Notes under the pieces: model-generated
The model's input: the letters and a program-made list of their open reading frames with translations, nothing else
What the model was told of the DNA's origin: nothing
Databases searched by the model: none
Program-made: the position numbers and the translations under genes
Assembly: GCA_947503365.1 (NCBI GenBank)
Contig: CANNDT010000108.1
Coordinates: forward strand, 1 to 14,772
Source of the DNA: CANNDT01 sp945876205
GTDB lineage: Bacteria > Acidobacteriota > Vicinamibacteria > Vicinamibacterales > UBA2999
Direction of reading: 5' to 3'
DNA: 14,772 nt
Shown: piece after piece, positions 1-9,017 of the stretch
Numbering within the stretch: position 1 is the first letter of the stretch
Layout: every line of letters begins with the position of its first letter

Positions 1-1820
1 CGGCCAGTCCCCACGTCGTCCTCCCGATCGTGCCGTTGCCGGCGAAGTATGCCAGCGCGCCGTTGCTGGAGAAACCGAAGAACGCAGCCGCCGTGTTTCC
101 GGCGTTTGCGCGCGCGACACCCTCCAGAACCGGCACCGATCCACCGGTGACTTTCAGCGACGTCGTGTCGAACTGGGCCGCGAACAGGTTTGCCCCAAGC
201 GCGTAGACAATTTGCCCCGCCGGTAGGTAACGGGCATCGCTGCCCCCGTCGATCACGACGCGCCGCTCACCGGTACGTATTGATTGCACCACGATCTGCG
301 CCTTGTCCCAGCGCGCGTCACCGATCGCCCTCGTGACCGTGAACAGGATGTGATCGCCATCGGGAAACAGATGTGGGCCGTGCGCGGTTTCACCCGCGGC
401 CACCTTAATGACCGTCTCCGCGGTGCCGCCGTTGGCTGATATCCGCTTGATGCCTTGCTCGCCAGCGCCGAGCAGAATGCGATCGTCGGGGCCCCACTCC
501 GCGCCATAGGTATTCGTGAAATCAGCGATCGTCACCGACGTACCGCCGGTGATCGCGATCTTCTTGAATTTCGCCTCGGGCACCGCGTAAAACCCGATCC
601 ACTTCCCATCCGGTGAAAAGAATGGTGTGTTGACGTCCTGATTGGTGCCCTGGATCGGACGCGCTTCGATGTCGCGCATCGTCCGCAGGTACAACTGGTT
701 GTCTGCGACGTAGACGATGCTCTGTCCATCAGGTGAGATGGCGATGTTGTGGCGCCCTGTGCGGGTGAGCTGCTGACCGTCGGGCAGCACGATCGAGAAC
801 CGCGCGATCGAGAGCGGCGCGGGCGCGGGCCGCAGGTTCCACATGACCGCCGCCGAGACACCCGCGACGATGATCGCGGTCGCCACAAACGGAAGCGCGC
901 GTTTCCACAGCGGCTGCCCCGCGCCGTCGGCGCCGGCCCGCACGATCAATCCGTGCGGATCCTGGAGGATCGCCTCGATCTCCATGCGGAGATCGGCGGC
1001 TGCATGCCACCGGCGCTTCGGATCCTTGGCGAGGCAACGCCGAATGAGCTCCGTGAGTCTCGGGTTGAGCTGCGGCGGCAGCAGCGTCAGGTCGGCTTCG
1101 CTCTTGAGTACCGACGCGAGGATCTCGGTCGCTGTGTCGCCGGTGAACGCCTGGCGGCCGCTCAGCATCTCGTAGAGCACGCAGCCGAACGCGAAGATGT
1201 CGCTGCGCTGATCGGTCGCGGCGCCCTTCGCCTGCTCCGGCGCCATGTACGGCGCCGTGCCGAGAATGACGCCGGCGAATGTCGCGTTGAGCGAGAGCGT
1301 CGGCGAATGCGTCACGTCGGGGCGGCTGGATCCGAGCGGCGAGCCGGGATCCATCGCCTTCGCGAGCCCGAAGTCGAGCACCTTGATCTTGCCGTCGGGT
1401 GTGATCTTGATGTTCGCCGGTTTCAGGTCGCGGTGGATGACTCCCTTTTCATGCGCCGCCTCCAGCGCCTCCGCAATCTGCCGCGCGTAGCCGAGCGCCT
1501 CTTCGACGGGGACCGGGCTGCGCTGGATGCGCTGCGCGAGCGTTTCTCCCTCGACGAGCTCCATCACCAGGAAGAACTTGCCGTCAGCGGGTTCGAGGCC
1601 GTGGAGACCTGCGATGTTCGGATGGTTCAGCGATGCGAGAAGCCTCGCCTCACGCTCAAATCGTGCAACCCGTTCCGGATCGAGCGCGAACAGTTCCGGG
1701 AGCACTTTGATCGCCACGTTGCGGCCGAGCCGGGTATCACTGGCGCGGTAGACCTCTCCCATGCCCGCCGGAGCCGAGGTGGGACTCGATGCGGTAGTGC
1801 AGAAGTTGTGAGCCAATCAT
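1..1820 (-). CDS. Ser/Thr protein kinase with TolB/PD40-type propeller; partial, frameshifted near its start
   Basis: A membrane-anchored signalling kinase predicted to transfer ATP phosphate to Ser/Thr of unknown targets. Read on the minus strand from ATG at 1820, the product begins MIGSQLLHYRIESHLGSGG and then needs a one-base correction near 1763-1770 to continue as MGEVYRASDTRLGRNVAIK. With that correction the catalytic Lys is about residue 38 (codon 1708-1706), HRDLKPAN starts near residue 129 (1435), DFG near 149 (1375-1367) and APE near 193 (1243-1235), so all catalytic residues are present. A single hydrophobic segment (PFVATAIIVAGVSAAVMW, about residues 305-325) follows, then PD40-like repeats (ISPDGQSIVYV, FSPDGKWIGFY, FPDGDHILFTV) to the window edge. 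Kinase-TM-propeller proteins are common in Acidobacteriota. The C-terminus lies outside the window. No Shine-Dalgarno is visible before 1820. Without the correction, translation could only begin in the kinase frame at ATG 1762, losing the first strand and glycine loop, or at an unlikely TTG. Confidence 0.9.
1760..1772 (-). other. Apparent +1 frameshift in the kinase glycine-rich loop
   Basis: On the minus strand the bases read GGCTCCGGCGGGCATGGGAG. The N-terminal frame gives G-S-G-G-H-G-R and loses the kinase signature, while the downstream frame starts M-G-E-V-Y. Removing one base of the GGG run restores the canonical G-S-G-G-M-G-E-V-Y loop. The distance from ATG 1820 to ATG 1762 is 58 bases, one more than a multiple of three. 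This is either an assembly or sequencing error in a G-run or a true inactivating insertion. No slippery-site arrangement clearly supports programmed frameshifting. Confidence 0.85.
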
Positions 1821-1858
1821 TGGGAAGGCGCTATCTTATACGGTCTGGGAGGAACGTC
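1812..1858. promoter_or_regulatory. Divergent promoter region between the kinase and OsmC genes
   Basis: Only 38 bp separate the two start codons, so any promoters overlap. An AT-rich patch at 1832-1840 (TATCTTATA) could supply a -10 element in either direction: TATAAG on the minus strand at 1839-1834, or TATCTT/TTATAC on the plus strand. A perfect 11-base palindrome, CCAATCATTGG, spans 1813-1823 and overlaps the kinase start codon, so it is a possible operator. No convincing -35 box is seen. A plus-strand Shine-Dalgarno GGGAGG lies at 1847-1852. Confidence 0.35.
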
Positions 1859-2275
1859 ATGAGCAGAACTATCAGCGGCGCGGTTCACCAGGTCGGGCCG
1901 TCGGCAGGACGAGCGACCGTTCGCAACCACAGTGTCCTCATCGACCGGCCGACCGACAAGGGCGGCGCCGATCGCGGCCCGATGGGCGGCGAGCTCCTGC
2001 TGCTGGCGCTGGGCGGCTGCTTCATGAGCAACCTGCTGGCGGCGATCAAGGCGCGCGGCGCGGCGGTCTCCGACGTCCGCGTCACGGTCGACGCGACCAT
2101 CGACGGCAGCCCTGATCGGATGACGGCGTACACCGTCAGGGTTGCCGCGCGCTATGACGATGCCTCCGAAATGGAGAAGCTCGTGACCATCGCCGAGCGT
2201 GGCTGCATCGTCGCCAACACCCTGAAAGCGGCCGCGCCGATTGCGGTCGTCCTCGAAGACGCCGTGCCCGCATAA
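1859..2275 (+). CDS. OsmC family protein
   Basis: A 138-residue OsmC/Ohr-type protein. The family forms cytoplasmic dimers that reduce organic hydroperoxides with a pair of conserved cysteines. Both are visible: Cys54 in GELLLLALGGCFMSNLL and Cys116 in IAERGCIVANTL, the usual two motifs, and the length fits the family. There is no signal peptide. ATG at 1859 is chosen because GGGAGG at 1847-1852 lies six bases upstream; the same frame stays open much further upstream, but only as a shadow of the kinase on the other strand. It is transcribed divergently from the kinase. No clear terminator follows, so read-through into the receptor operon starting 69 bp downstream is possible. The exact subfamily (OsmC, Ohr or YhfA-like) cannot be decided by eye, and some members bind other ligands rather than acting as peroxidases. 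Confidence 0.88.
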   Translation: MSRTISGAVHQVGPSAGRATVRNHSVLIDRPTDKGGADRGPMGGELLLLALGGCFMSNLLAAIKARGAAVSDVRVTVDATIDGSPDRMTAYTVRVAARYDDASEMEKLVTIAERGCIVANTLKAAAPIAVVLEDAVPA

Positions 2276-2313
2276 GCGCGCAGGAACGACCCTTCGGAGC
2301 CGTCAGGATCGGC

Positions 2314-2319
2314 TACAAT
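2314..2319 (+). promoter_or_regulatory. Candidate -10 element of the receptor operon
   Basis: TACAAT matches the sigma-70 -10 consensus TATAAT at five of six positions and lies 25 bases before the receptor 1 start. The matching -35 region (about 2291-2298) is weak. It is the best promoter candidate for the five-gene run, since later gaps of 13, 18 and 42 bp show no comparable element. GGGAG at 2333-2337 is the ribosome binding site. Confidence 0.5.
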
Positions 2320-2344
2320 TCGCGCATCTTTTGGGAGATCACAA

Positions 2345-5300
2345 ATGACAAAGATGTTCGGACGCCGATCCGTTCTGCGCCACGTTGCGGTCCTGGTGCT
2401 GATGGCTCTCTCGAGCGGCGCGCCGGCCTGGGCGCAGGCGACGGCGCAGCTCAGTGGCTCGGTCAGGGACTCGAGCGGCGCCGTCCTCCCGGGCGTCACG
2501 GTCACCGCCACCCAGACAGACACCGGGTTCACGCGCACCGTCGTCACCGACGACAGCGGAGCCTACGTGATGCCGAACCTGCCCACCGGCCCGTACAAAC
2601 TCGACGTGTCGCTGCAGGGTTTCAAGAGTTACCTCCAGACCGGCATCGTGCTGCAGGTCGGAGAGACCCCGACGATCAACGCCTCGCTTGCGGTGGGAAA
2701 TCTCGAGGAGACCGTGTCGGTCGAAGCCGCGACGCCGCTGGTCGACGTGCGAAGCGCCGGCATCAACGAAGTGGTCGAGAACGAGCGGATCGTCGAGCTG
2801 CCGCTGCAGGGGCGCCAGGTGACTGACCTGATCGTGCTCGCGGGCGCCGCCGTCAACACCGGCAACGTGAGCGCGTTTCGCGGGATGCCGGGCACGGTGG
2901 CGATTTCGGTCGCCGGCGGCCTGCGCGTCGGCGTCGCCTACCTGCTCGACGGCGCCATGCACAACAACACCTACGACAACCAGAACCTGCCGCTTCCTTT
3001 TCCCGACGCGCTGCAGGAATTCAGCGTCGCGACCGGCGGTCTCTCCGCCGACAACGGGATGCACGCGGTGGCCTCGGTCAACGCGGTGACGAAGTCGGGG
3101 ACGAACCGGTTCGCCGGCAATGCGTTTGAGTTTCTGCGCGACAAGCGCTTCAACGCGAAGAACGCCTTCGCGCCGATCGGTCCGGACGGCAAGCGTCAGG
3201 ATGACGCGCTGCGTCGCAACCAGTTCGGCGGCACCTTCGGCGGACCGGTCGTCAACGACAAGCTGTTTTTCTTCGGCGGCTATCAAGCCACCCGGACGAT
3301 TGAGCGGCCGTCCGCAAATATCGCGTTTGTCCCGACCGCCGCGATGATCGCGGGCGACTTCACGGCGCTCGCGTCGCCCGCGTGCAACGCGGGCCGCCAG
3401 ATCACGCTGGCGGCGCCGTTTGTCGGCAACCGGGTGACGCCGGCGCAGTTGAGTCCGGCGGCGCTCAAGATCGAGAGCTCCGGATTCCTGCCGATCGCGA
3501 CCGACCCGTGCGGCAAGATCACGTTTGCCTCGCCGCTCGATCGCAACGACTACCAGCTCGTGTCGAGGGTGGACTACCAGGCGACCTCGAATCACTCGCT
3601 GTTCGGCCGCTACATGCAGACCTACGAGTTCCGCCTGCCGTCGCTGGCCGCGACCCACAACGCGCTGACCGTTGGCCAGGCGTTTGGCACGAACCGCCGC
3701 GCTCGCGCGCACTCGCTTGCGTTCGGCGACACGATGATCTTCGGTTCGAATACGGTCAACTCGTTTCGCGTGACGTGGAATTCCACCGCCGTCCGCATGA
3801 ACGACCCGAGCGACCCGTACTTCGACGCGTCGGACCTCGGCATCAAGCTGCACAGCTATCTTCCCGACATGATCGCCATTGGCGCGACCAACGCGTTCCA
3901 GATGCACGGCGGCGACGCGGTCCGCATGATTCTCGACAACGCGGCGTCGCAGGTGTCGGACGATCTGACGATCGTCCGCGGCAGCCACCAGATCGCGCTG
4001 GGCGGCAACCTCGCGCGCTGGACATCCTCGACCGAGAACTACGCGCGCGCGATCGGCGACTTTACGTTCGACGGCACCGCGACCGGTCTTGCTTTGGCGG
4101 ATTTCATGACCGGCAACCTGTCGCTGCTGCGCCACTCGGGCCCGGGACTCTTGCCGCTGCACCAGTGGTATGTCGGGCTCTACGCGCAGGACACGTGGCG
4201 CGCGACCAGCCGCATCACGCTCAACGGCGGCCTCCGCTGGGAGCCGTTCTTCGGCCAGCAGATCGAGAACGGCTCGATCTCGAATTTCAGCCTCGAGAAC
4301 TTTCAGAAGGGCGTCAAGAGCGGCGTCTTCAAGAACGCGCCGGCCGGCCTGCGGTACCCCGGCGACCCGGGATTCCCTGACGGCAAGTCGGGGATGAAGA
4401 CGCAGTGGATGAACGTCTCGCCCCGCGCCGGGTTTGCGTGGGACGTCACGGGCAACGGCCGCATGGCGCTCCGCTCGTCCTACGGACTCGCCTATGACTT
4501 CGTGAGCGCGCAGTACCTGTATATCGCCGGCTCCGCGCCGCCCTTCAGCAACCGCATCGAGCTTCGCGGACGGCTGCTGTTCGAAGATCCGTATGCGACG
4601 GTTCCCGGTGGCCAGACGCATCCGGTGCCCAAGGATCCGCCGGCGGACGCGCCATATCCCGGCTTCGGCGCATTCGGCACGATCGATCCGGCGAACAATT
4701 CGCCGCGCGTGCAGAACTGGAACGTGACCCTCGAACGGCAGATCGGCACGTCGTGGCAGGCGTCGGCCAGCTACCTGGGCAGCTACGCCGACCGGCTCTG
4801 GGGCGCGGTGCAGGTCAACCCCGGTGTGTTCCTCGGCCTTGGCCCCTGCACGATCAACGGCGTCGTGTTTCCAACCTGTACGACGGCGGCAAACCTGAAT
4901 CAGCGGCGCTCGCTCATCCTGCAGAACCCGGCCGTCGGCCAGTTTTACGGCGCCGTCGACGTGCACTCCGACGTGGGCAGCCAGACCTACCGTGGGTTGA
5001 AGCTGTCGTTCCAGCGCCGTGCCGCGAGCGGCGTGAGTCTGAACGGCAACTACACGGTGTCGGCATGCGAAGGTGACACGGAGTCGGGCTTCTCGTTCGC
5101 GCAGTTCAGCGCCGGCTACCTCGACCCGAACAACCCCTCGTTCGATCGCGGGAACTGCACGCAGAACCGTACTCAGATCGCCAACGTCTCGGTTGGCGTG
5201 CAGTCACCGGAGTTTGCGAACCGTGGCCTGCGGGCGGTGGCGTCTGGCTGGAGAGTGTCGGGCATCATGAACGCACGCTCGGGCAGCTGGCTGACGGTGA

Positions 5301-5680
5301 CGACGACCACCGATACCGCGGCAACCGGCATCACCGGGCAGCGGCTGAACCAGGTGCTCGACGATCCGTTCGGCCAACACACGCTCGATACCTACTTGAA
5401 CCGCGCGGCGTTCGCGCAGCCGGCAGCCGGTACTCTCGGCAACCACGTGAGGAACAGCATCGAAGGGCCGGCGTTCTGGACCGTCGACATGTCGCTCTCG
5501 CGCCGCATTCCGACCGTTGGCCGTCAGTCGCTGGAGCTGCGCGTCGAGACGTTCAACCTGCTCAATAACTTCAATTGGGGCAATCCGATCACGAACTTCA
5601 ACGCGGCGACGTTCGGCCGGATCCTGACCCAGTCGGGGGATCCTCGCATCATGCAGTTCGGTGTCAAATACGATTTCTAG
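2345..5680 (+). CDS. TonB-dependent receptor 1 (Oar-like, carboxypeptidase-regulatory-like N-terminus)
   Basis: An outer-membrane receptor of 1111 residues, predicted to import a ligand using energy from the TonB-ExbB-ExbD complex. ATG 2345 follows GGGAG with seven bases between. In order: a signal peptide ending near residues 30-32 (APAWAQA); a carboxypeptidase-regulatory-like beta-sandwich at about 35-118 (GSVRDSSGAVLPGVTVT, NLPTGPYKLDV); a TonB-box-like EETVSVEAA at 121-129; a plug at about 135-265 (ELPLQGRQV, LDGAMHN, PDALQEFSVATGG, VTKSGTNRF, FEFLRDKRFNA); then a long beta-barrel ending RIMQFGVKYDF with a terminal Phe, the expected beta-barrel assembly signal. Six cysteines in the mature region (347, 389, 835, 845, 908, 938) form three spaced pairs, all conserved in receptors 2 and 3. 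It is the first gene of the operon and the only receptor without an adjacent secreted partner gene. The ligand is unknown. Confidence 0.93.
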   Translation: MTKMFGRRSVLRHVAVLVLMALSSGAPAWAQATAQLSGSVRDSSGAVLPGVTVTATQTDTGFTRTVVTDDSGAYVMPNLPTGPYKLDVSLQGFKSYLQTGIVLQVGETPTINASLAVGNLEETVSVEAATPLVDVRSAGINEVVENERIVELPLQGRQVTDLIVLAGAAVNTGNVSAFRGMPGTVAISVAGGLRVGVAYLLDGAMHNNTYDNQNLPLPFPDALQEFSVATGGLSADNGMHAVASVNAVTKSGTNRFAGNAFEFLRDKRFNAKNAFAPIGPDGKRQDDALRRNQFGGTFGGPVVNDKLFFFGGYQATRTIERPSANIAFVPTAAMIAGDFTALASPACNAGRQITLAAPFVGNRVTPAQLSPAALKIESSGFLPIATDPCGKITFASPLDRNDYQLVSRVDYQATSNHSLFGRYMQTYEFRLPSLAATHNALTVGQAFGTNRRARAHSLAFGDTMIFGSNTVNSFRVTWNSTAVRMNDPSDPYFDASDLGIKLHSYLPDMIAIGATNAFQMHGGDAVRMILDNAASQVSDDLTIVRGSHQIALGGNLARWTSSTENYARAIGDFTFDGTATGLALADFMTGNLSLLRHSGPGLLPLHQWYVGLYAQDTWRATSRITLNGGLRWEPFFGQQIENGSISNFSLENFQKGVKSGVFKNAPAGLRYPGDPGFPDGKSGMKTQWMNVSPRAGFAWDVTGNGRMALRSSYGLAYDFVSAQYLYIAGSAPPFSNRIELRGRLLFEDPYATVPGGQTHPVPKDPPADAPYPGFGAFGTIDPANNSPRVQNWNVTLERQIGTSWQASASYLGSYADRLWGAVQVNPGVFLGLGPCTINGVVFPTCTTAANLNQRRSLILQNPAVGQFYGAVDVHSDVGSQTYRGLKLSFQRRAASGVSLNGNYTVSACEGDTESGFSFAQFSAGYLDPNNPSFDRGNCTQNRTQIANVSVGVQSPEFANRGLRAVASGWRVSGIMNARSGSWLTVTTTTDTAATGITGQRLNQVLDDPFGQHTLDTYLNRAAFAQPAAGTLGNHVRNSIEGPAFWTVDMSLSRRIPTVGRQSLELRVETFNLLNNFNWGNPITNFNAATFGRILTQSGDPRIMQFGVKYDF

Positions 5681-5682
5681 GC

Positions 5683-5687
5683 GGAGG
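5683..5687 (+). promoter_or_regulatory. Ribosome binding site fixing the receptor 2 start
   Basis: GGAGG lies six bases before ATG 5694, only three bases after the receptor 1 stop. It favours this ATG over the in-frame GTG at 5661, which would overlap the end of receptor 1 and add eleven polar residues before the signal peptide. The arrangement suggests translational coupling. Confidence 0.75.
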
Positions 5688-5693
5688 CATTCA

Positions 5694-8600
5694 ATGAAGC
5701 GCTTTTTCAGAGTGTTCGCCCTCACTGCGCTGGCGGTGCTGGTGAGCGCGTCCGCGTGGGCGCAGGCGACGGCCCAGATGACCGGCACGGTGCGAGACGA
5801 GAGCGGCGCGGTGCTGCCCGGCGTCACCGTGACGGTGACGCAGACCGATACGGGACTGACGCGCACCGTCGTGACGGAAGGCAGCGGCTCGTACGTCATC
5901 CAAAACCTGCCGACCGGCCCCTACAAGCTGGAGGTGTCGCTCCAGGGGTTCAAGACCTACGTCCAGACGGGCATCGTGCTGCAGGTGGGCGCCACACCGA
6001 CGATCAACGCGGTGCTGGGTGTCGGCAGCCTCGAGGAGACGGTGTCGGTGGACGCCGCCGCGCCGCTGGTCGACGTGCGGAGCGCGGGTATCTCCGAGGT
6101 CGTCGAGAACGAGCGCATCGTCGAGCTGCCGCTGCAGGGACGGCAGGTGACGAACCTGATCGTGCTGGCGGGGGCCGCGGTCAACACCGGCGATGTCAGC
6201 GGCCAGCGCAACCGGCAGGACTCGGTGGCGATCTCCGTCGCGGGCGGGCTCCGCACCGGCGTCGCCTACGTGCTCGACGGCGCGATGCACAACGATCCCT
6301 ACGACAACACCAACATGCCGTTTCCGTTCCCCGACGCGCTGCAGGAATTCAGCGTGGCCACCGGCGGGCTGGCGGCGCAGAGCGGCATGCACTCGGCGGC
6401 CACCGTCAACGCCGTGACGCGCTCGGGCACCAACAGCTTCCACGGCAACGTCTTCGAATTCCTCCGCGACAAGCACTTCAACGCCTCCGACGCCTTTGCG
6501 CCGATCGGCTCCGATGGCAAGAAGGTGGATGACGGCCTGGTGCGCAACCAGTTCGGCGGCACGTTCGGGGGGCCGGTGCTCAGGGACAAGCTCTTCTTCT
6601 TTGGCGGCTACCAGGGGACGCGCACGCGGCAGACACCGGCGTCGTTCGTGGCGTTCGTGCCGACAGCGGCGATGCTGAACGGCGACTTCACGGCGATCGC
6701 GTCGCCCGCGTGCAACGCTGGCCGCCAGGTGGCGCTGCGCGCGCCGTTCGTCAACAACCGGATCGACCCGGCGCTTTTCAGTAAAGCCGCTGTCACGGTC
6801 TCGAAGCGGCTGCCGACGTCGGTTGATCCCTGCGGCGAGATCCGCTACAGCGTGCCGCTCGACAACAACGACTCACAGTACGTCAGCCGCGTCGACTACC
6901 AGATGAGCGCGAACCACGGGCTCTTCGGCCGCTACATCGATAGCTTCGAGAATCGTCTGCCCACCCTGTCGCGCACGGGCAATATCCTGACCGTCAGGCG
7001 CGAGTTCGGCGCCAACAAGCACGCCCGGGCGCAGTCGCTGGCGCTCGGCGACACCATGGTCTTCGGGAACAACATGGTGAACGCGTTCCGACTCACGGTA
7101 AATCGCACCTCGAATCACTTGAACGATCCGCCGGACCCGTTCTTCGACGCCGCCGATCTCGGCATCAAGCTGCACAGCTACGTGCCGGACGTCATCGGAC
7201 TGGCCGTCACGAACGGGTTCACCATTTCCGGGGGCAACTCCGTCAAGGTGCGGATTCTCAGCAACGCCTACCAGTTTGCCAACGATCTCTCCGTCGTCCG
7301 CGGCCGGCACGAGATGTCGTTCGGAGGCAACGCGTCCTATTGGACGGTCGACAGCGAAGACAATGCCCGCGCGGCAGGCGACTTCAACTTCAACGGGCAG
7401 GCGACCGGCCTGTCGCTCGCCGACTTCCTCACCGGACAGACGTCGCTGGTGCGCCACGGCGCCCCGGGCCTGCTGCAGATGAACCAGTGGTATGTGGGAC
7501 TGTTCGCACAGGACACGTGGAAGGCGACCGATCGCGTGACGCTCAACGCCGGCCTTCGCTGGGAGCCGTATCTCGGCGAGAACATGACCAACGGCGCCGT
7601 CACGAATTTTTCGGAGGAGAACTTCAGCCGCGGGATCAAGAGCAAGCGGTTCCTCAACGCGCCCGCCGGCATGCTGTATCCCGGCGACCCCGGCGTCCCA
7701 GGCGGCAACTCCGGGATCAACAAGCAGTGGAAGAACTTTTCACCCCGCGTCGGACTGGCGTGGGACGTCGCCGGCAACGGCCGCACGGCCGTTCGCTCCT
7801 CGTATGCGATGAACTACGACCTGCCGAGCGCCGTGTTCCTCTACATCGCCGCGTCGTCGTCGCCCTTCGGCAACCGCGTCGAGCTGGCCGCGGTGCCGTT
7901 CGAGGATCCGTATCGGAACGTGCCGGGCGGCGACACGCATCCGCTGTCTCCGGTGCCTCCCTTCGACGCCCAGTATCCGGCGTTCGGTGCCTACGGCGTC
8001 ATGGATCCGACAATCAATTCCTCGCGCGTGCAGTCGTGGAACGTCACCCTCGAGCGCCAGCTCGGAACCGCGTGGCAGGCGTCAGCGAGCTATCTCGGAA
8101 GCTACGCGGATCGCTTGTGGGGCCAGGTGCACATCAACCCGGGGACGTACATGGGGCTTGGTCCCTGCACGATCGCGGGCGTGTCGTATCCGTCCTGCAC
8201 GGTCACCGGCAACGTCGATCGGCGTCGGCCGTTCTATCTCGAGAATCCGACCCTGGGCCAGTGGCTCGGTCCGGTCGTTCGGTTCTCGGACGTTGGCGAG
8301 CAGGCGTACCGGGGTCTCAAGCTGTCGTTCCGCCGCCGCGCGGCGACCGGTCTGAGTCTCAACGGCAATTACACCCTGTCGCACTGCGAGGCCGACACCG
8401 AGGTCACCGGCAGCTTCGGACAGTTTGCCAACGGCTATCAGGATCCCAAGAACCCCTCGTTCGACCGAGGCAACTGCTCCCAGAACCGCCGCCAGGTCGG
8501 CAACCTGTCGGTGGGCGCCCAGAGCCCGCAATTCGACAACGCCGCGCTTCGCGCGATCGCGTCCAACTGGAGGTTCTCCGGCATCCTGAACGCCCGCTCG

Positions 8601-8999
8601 GGGAGCTGGCTGACGGTGACCACCGGCCGCGACATCGCCGGCACGGGCATCGCCGCCCAGCGTGTGAATCAGGTGAATGACAATCCCTACGGCGACAAAT
8701 CGTCGCTGACGAACTACCTGAGCGCCGCGGCCTTCGGCTACCCGGCCGCGGGCACGCTGGGCAATCACAAGGCCTTCGGCATCGAAGGTCCCGGATTCTG
8801 GTCGGCCGATGTCGCCCTGTCGAGGCTGGTGTCATTTGGCACTCAGTCGATGGAGTTCCGGGTCGAGGTGTTCAACCTCTTCAACAACTTCAACTGGGGC
8901 AACCCGGCGACCAATCTCGACGCGGGCACCTTCGGCCGCATCACCACCGCGACCGGCGACCCGCGGATCATGCAGTTCGGCTTCAAGTACGGCTTCTAG
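5694..8999 (+). CDS. TonB-dependent receptor 2 (Oar-like)
   Basis: A 1101-residue paralogue of receptor 1, starting 13 bp after it. The ATG at 5694 gives a compact signal peptide, MKRFFRVFALTALAVLVSAS followed by AWAQA, cleaved near residue 23-25. Next come a carboxypeptidase-regulatory-like domain (about 28-112), a TonB-box-like EETVSVDAA (114-122), a plug with ELPLQGRQV, LDGAMHND, PDALQEFSVATGG and SGTNSFHGNVFEFLRDK, and a barrel ending RIMQFGFKYGF. The mature protein has exactly six cysteines at the same places as receptor 1: ACNAGR with DPCGE, GPCTIAG with YPSC, and SHCEAD with GNCSQN. Its sequence is closest to receptor 3, with identical length, and both are followed by a gene of the same secreted family. 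TonB dependence is inferred from the fold; many such acidobacterial receptors have no known ligand. Confidence 0.93.
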   Translation: MKRFFRVFALTALAVLVSASAWAQATAQMTGTVRDESGAVLPGVTVTVTQTDTGLTRTVVTEGSGSYVIQNLPTGPYKLEVSLQGFKTYVQTGIVLQVGATPTINAVLGVGSLEETVSVDAAAPLVDVRSAGISEVVENERIVELPLQGRQVTNLIVLAGAAVNTGDVSGQRNRQDSVAISVAGGLRTGVAYVLDGAMHNDPYDNTNMPFPFPDALQEFSVATGGLAAQSGMHSAATVNAVTRSGTNSFHGNVFEFLRDKHFNASDAFAPIGSDGKKVDDGLVRNQFGGTFGGPVLRDKLFFFGGYQGTRTRQTPASFVAFVPTAAMLNGDFTAIASPACNAGRQVALRAPFVNNRIDPALFSKAAVTVSKRLPTSVDPCGEIRYSVPLDNNDSQYVSRVDYQMSANHGLFGRYIDSFENRLPTLSRTGNILTVRREFGANKHARAQSLALGDTMVFGNNMVNAFRLTVNRTSNHLNDPPDPFFDAADLGIKLHSYVPDVIGLAVTNGFTISGGNSVKVRILSNAYQFANDLSVVRGRHEMSFGGNASYWTVDSEDNARAAGDFNFNGQATGLSLADFLTGQTSLVRHGAPGLLQMNQWYVGLFAQDTWKATDRVTLNAGLRWEPYLGENMTNGAVTNFSEENFSRGIKSKRFLNAPAGMLYPGDPGVPGGNSGINKQWKNFSPRVGLAWDVAGNGRTAVRSSYAMNYDLPSAVFLYIAASSSPFGNRVELAAVPFEDPYRNVPGGDTHPLSPVPPFDAQYPAFGAYGVMDPTINSSRVQSWNVTLERQLGTAWQASASYLGSYADRLWGQVHINPGTYMGLGPCTIAGVSYPSCTVTGNVDRRRPFYLENPTLGQWLGPVVRFSDVGEQAYRGLKLSFRRRAATGLSLNGNYTLSHCEADTEVTGSFGQFANGYQDPKNPSFDRGNCSQNRRQVGNLSVGAQSPQFDNAALRAIASNWRFSGILNARSGSWLTVTTGRDIAGTGIAAQRVNQVNDNPYGDKSSLTNYLSAAAFGYPAAGTLGNHKAFGIEGPGFWSADVALSRLVSFGTQSMEFRVEVFNLFNNFNWGNPATNLDAGTFGRITTATGDPRIMQFGFKYGF

Positions 9000-9017
9000 A
9001 TACCAAGGAGAACCAAC

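Noticed and set aside
749..1858. Long plus-strand extension upstream of the OsmC start
   Set aside because: This stretch is antisense to clear kinase motifs on the minus strand. The OsmC gene has its own ATG at 1859 with a good ribosome binding site.
2339..4966. An 875-codon open frame on the minus strand opposite receptor 1
   Set aside because: It is the antisense shadow of a high-GC gene: composition is dominated by Arg, Ala, Val and Asp with no recognisable domain, and the plus-strand receptor explains the codon pattern.
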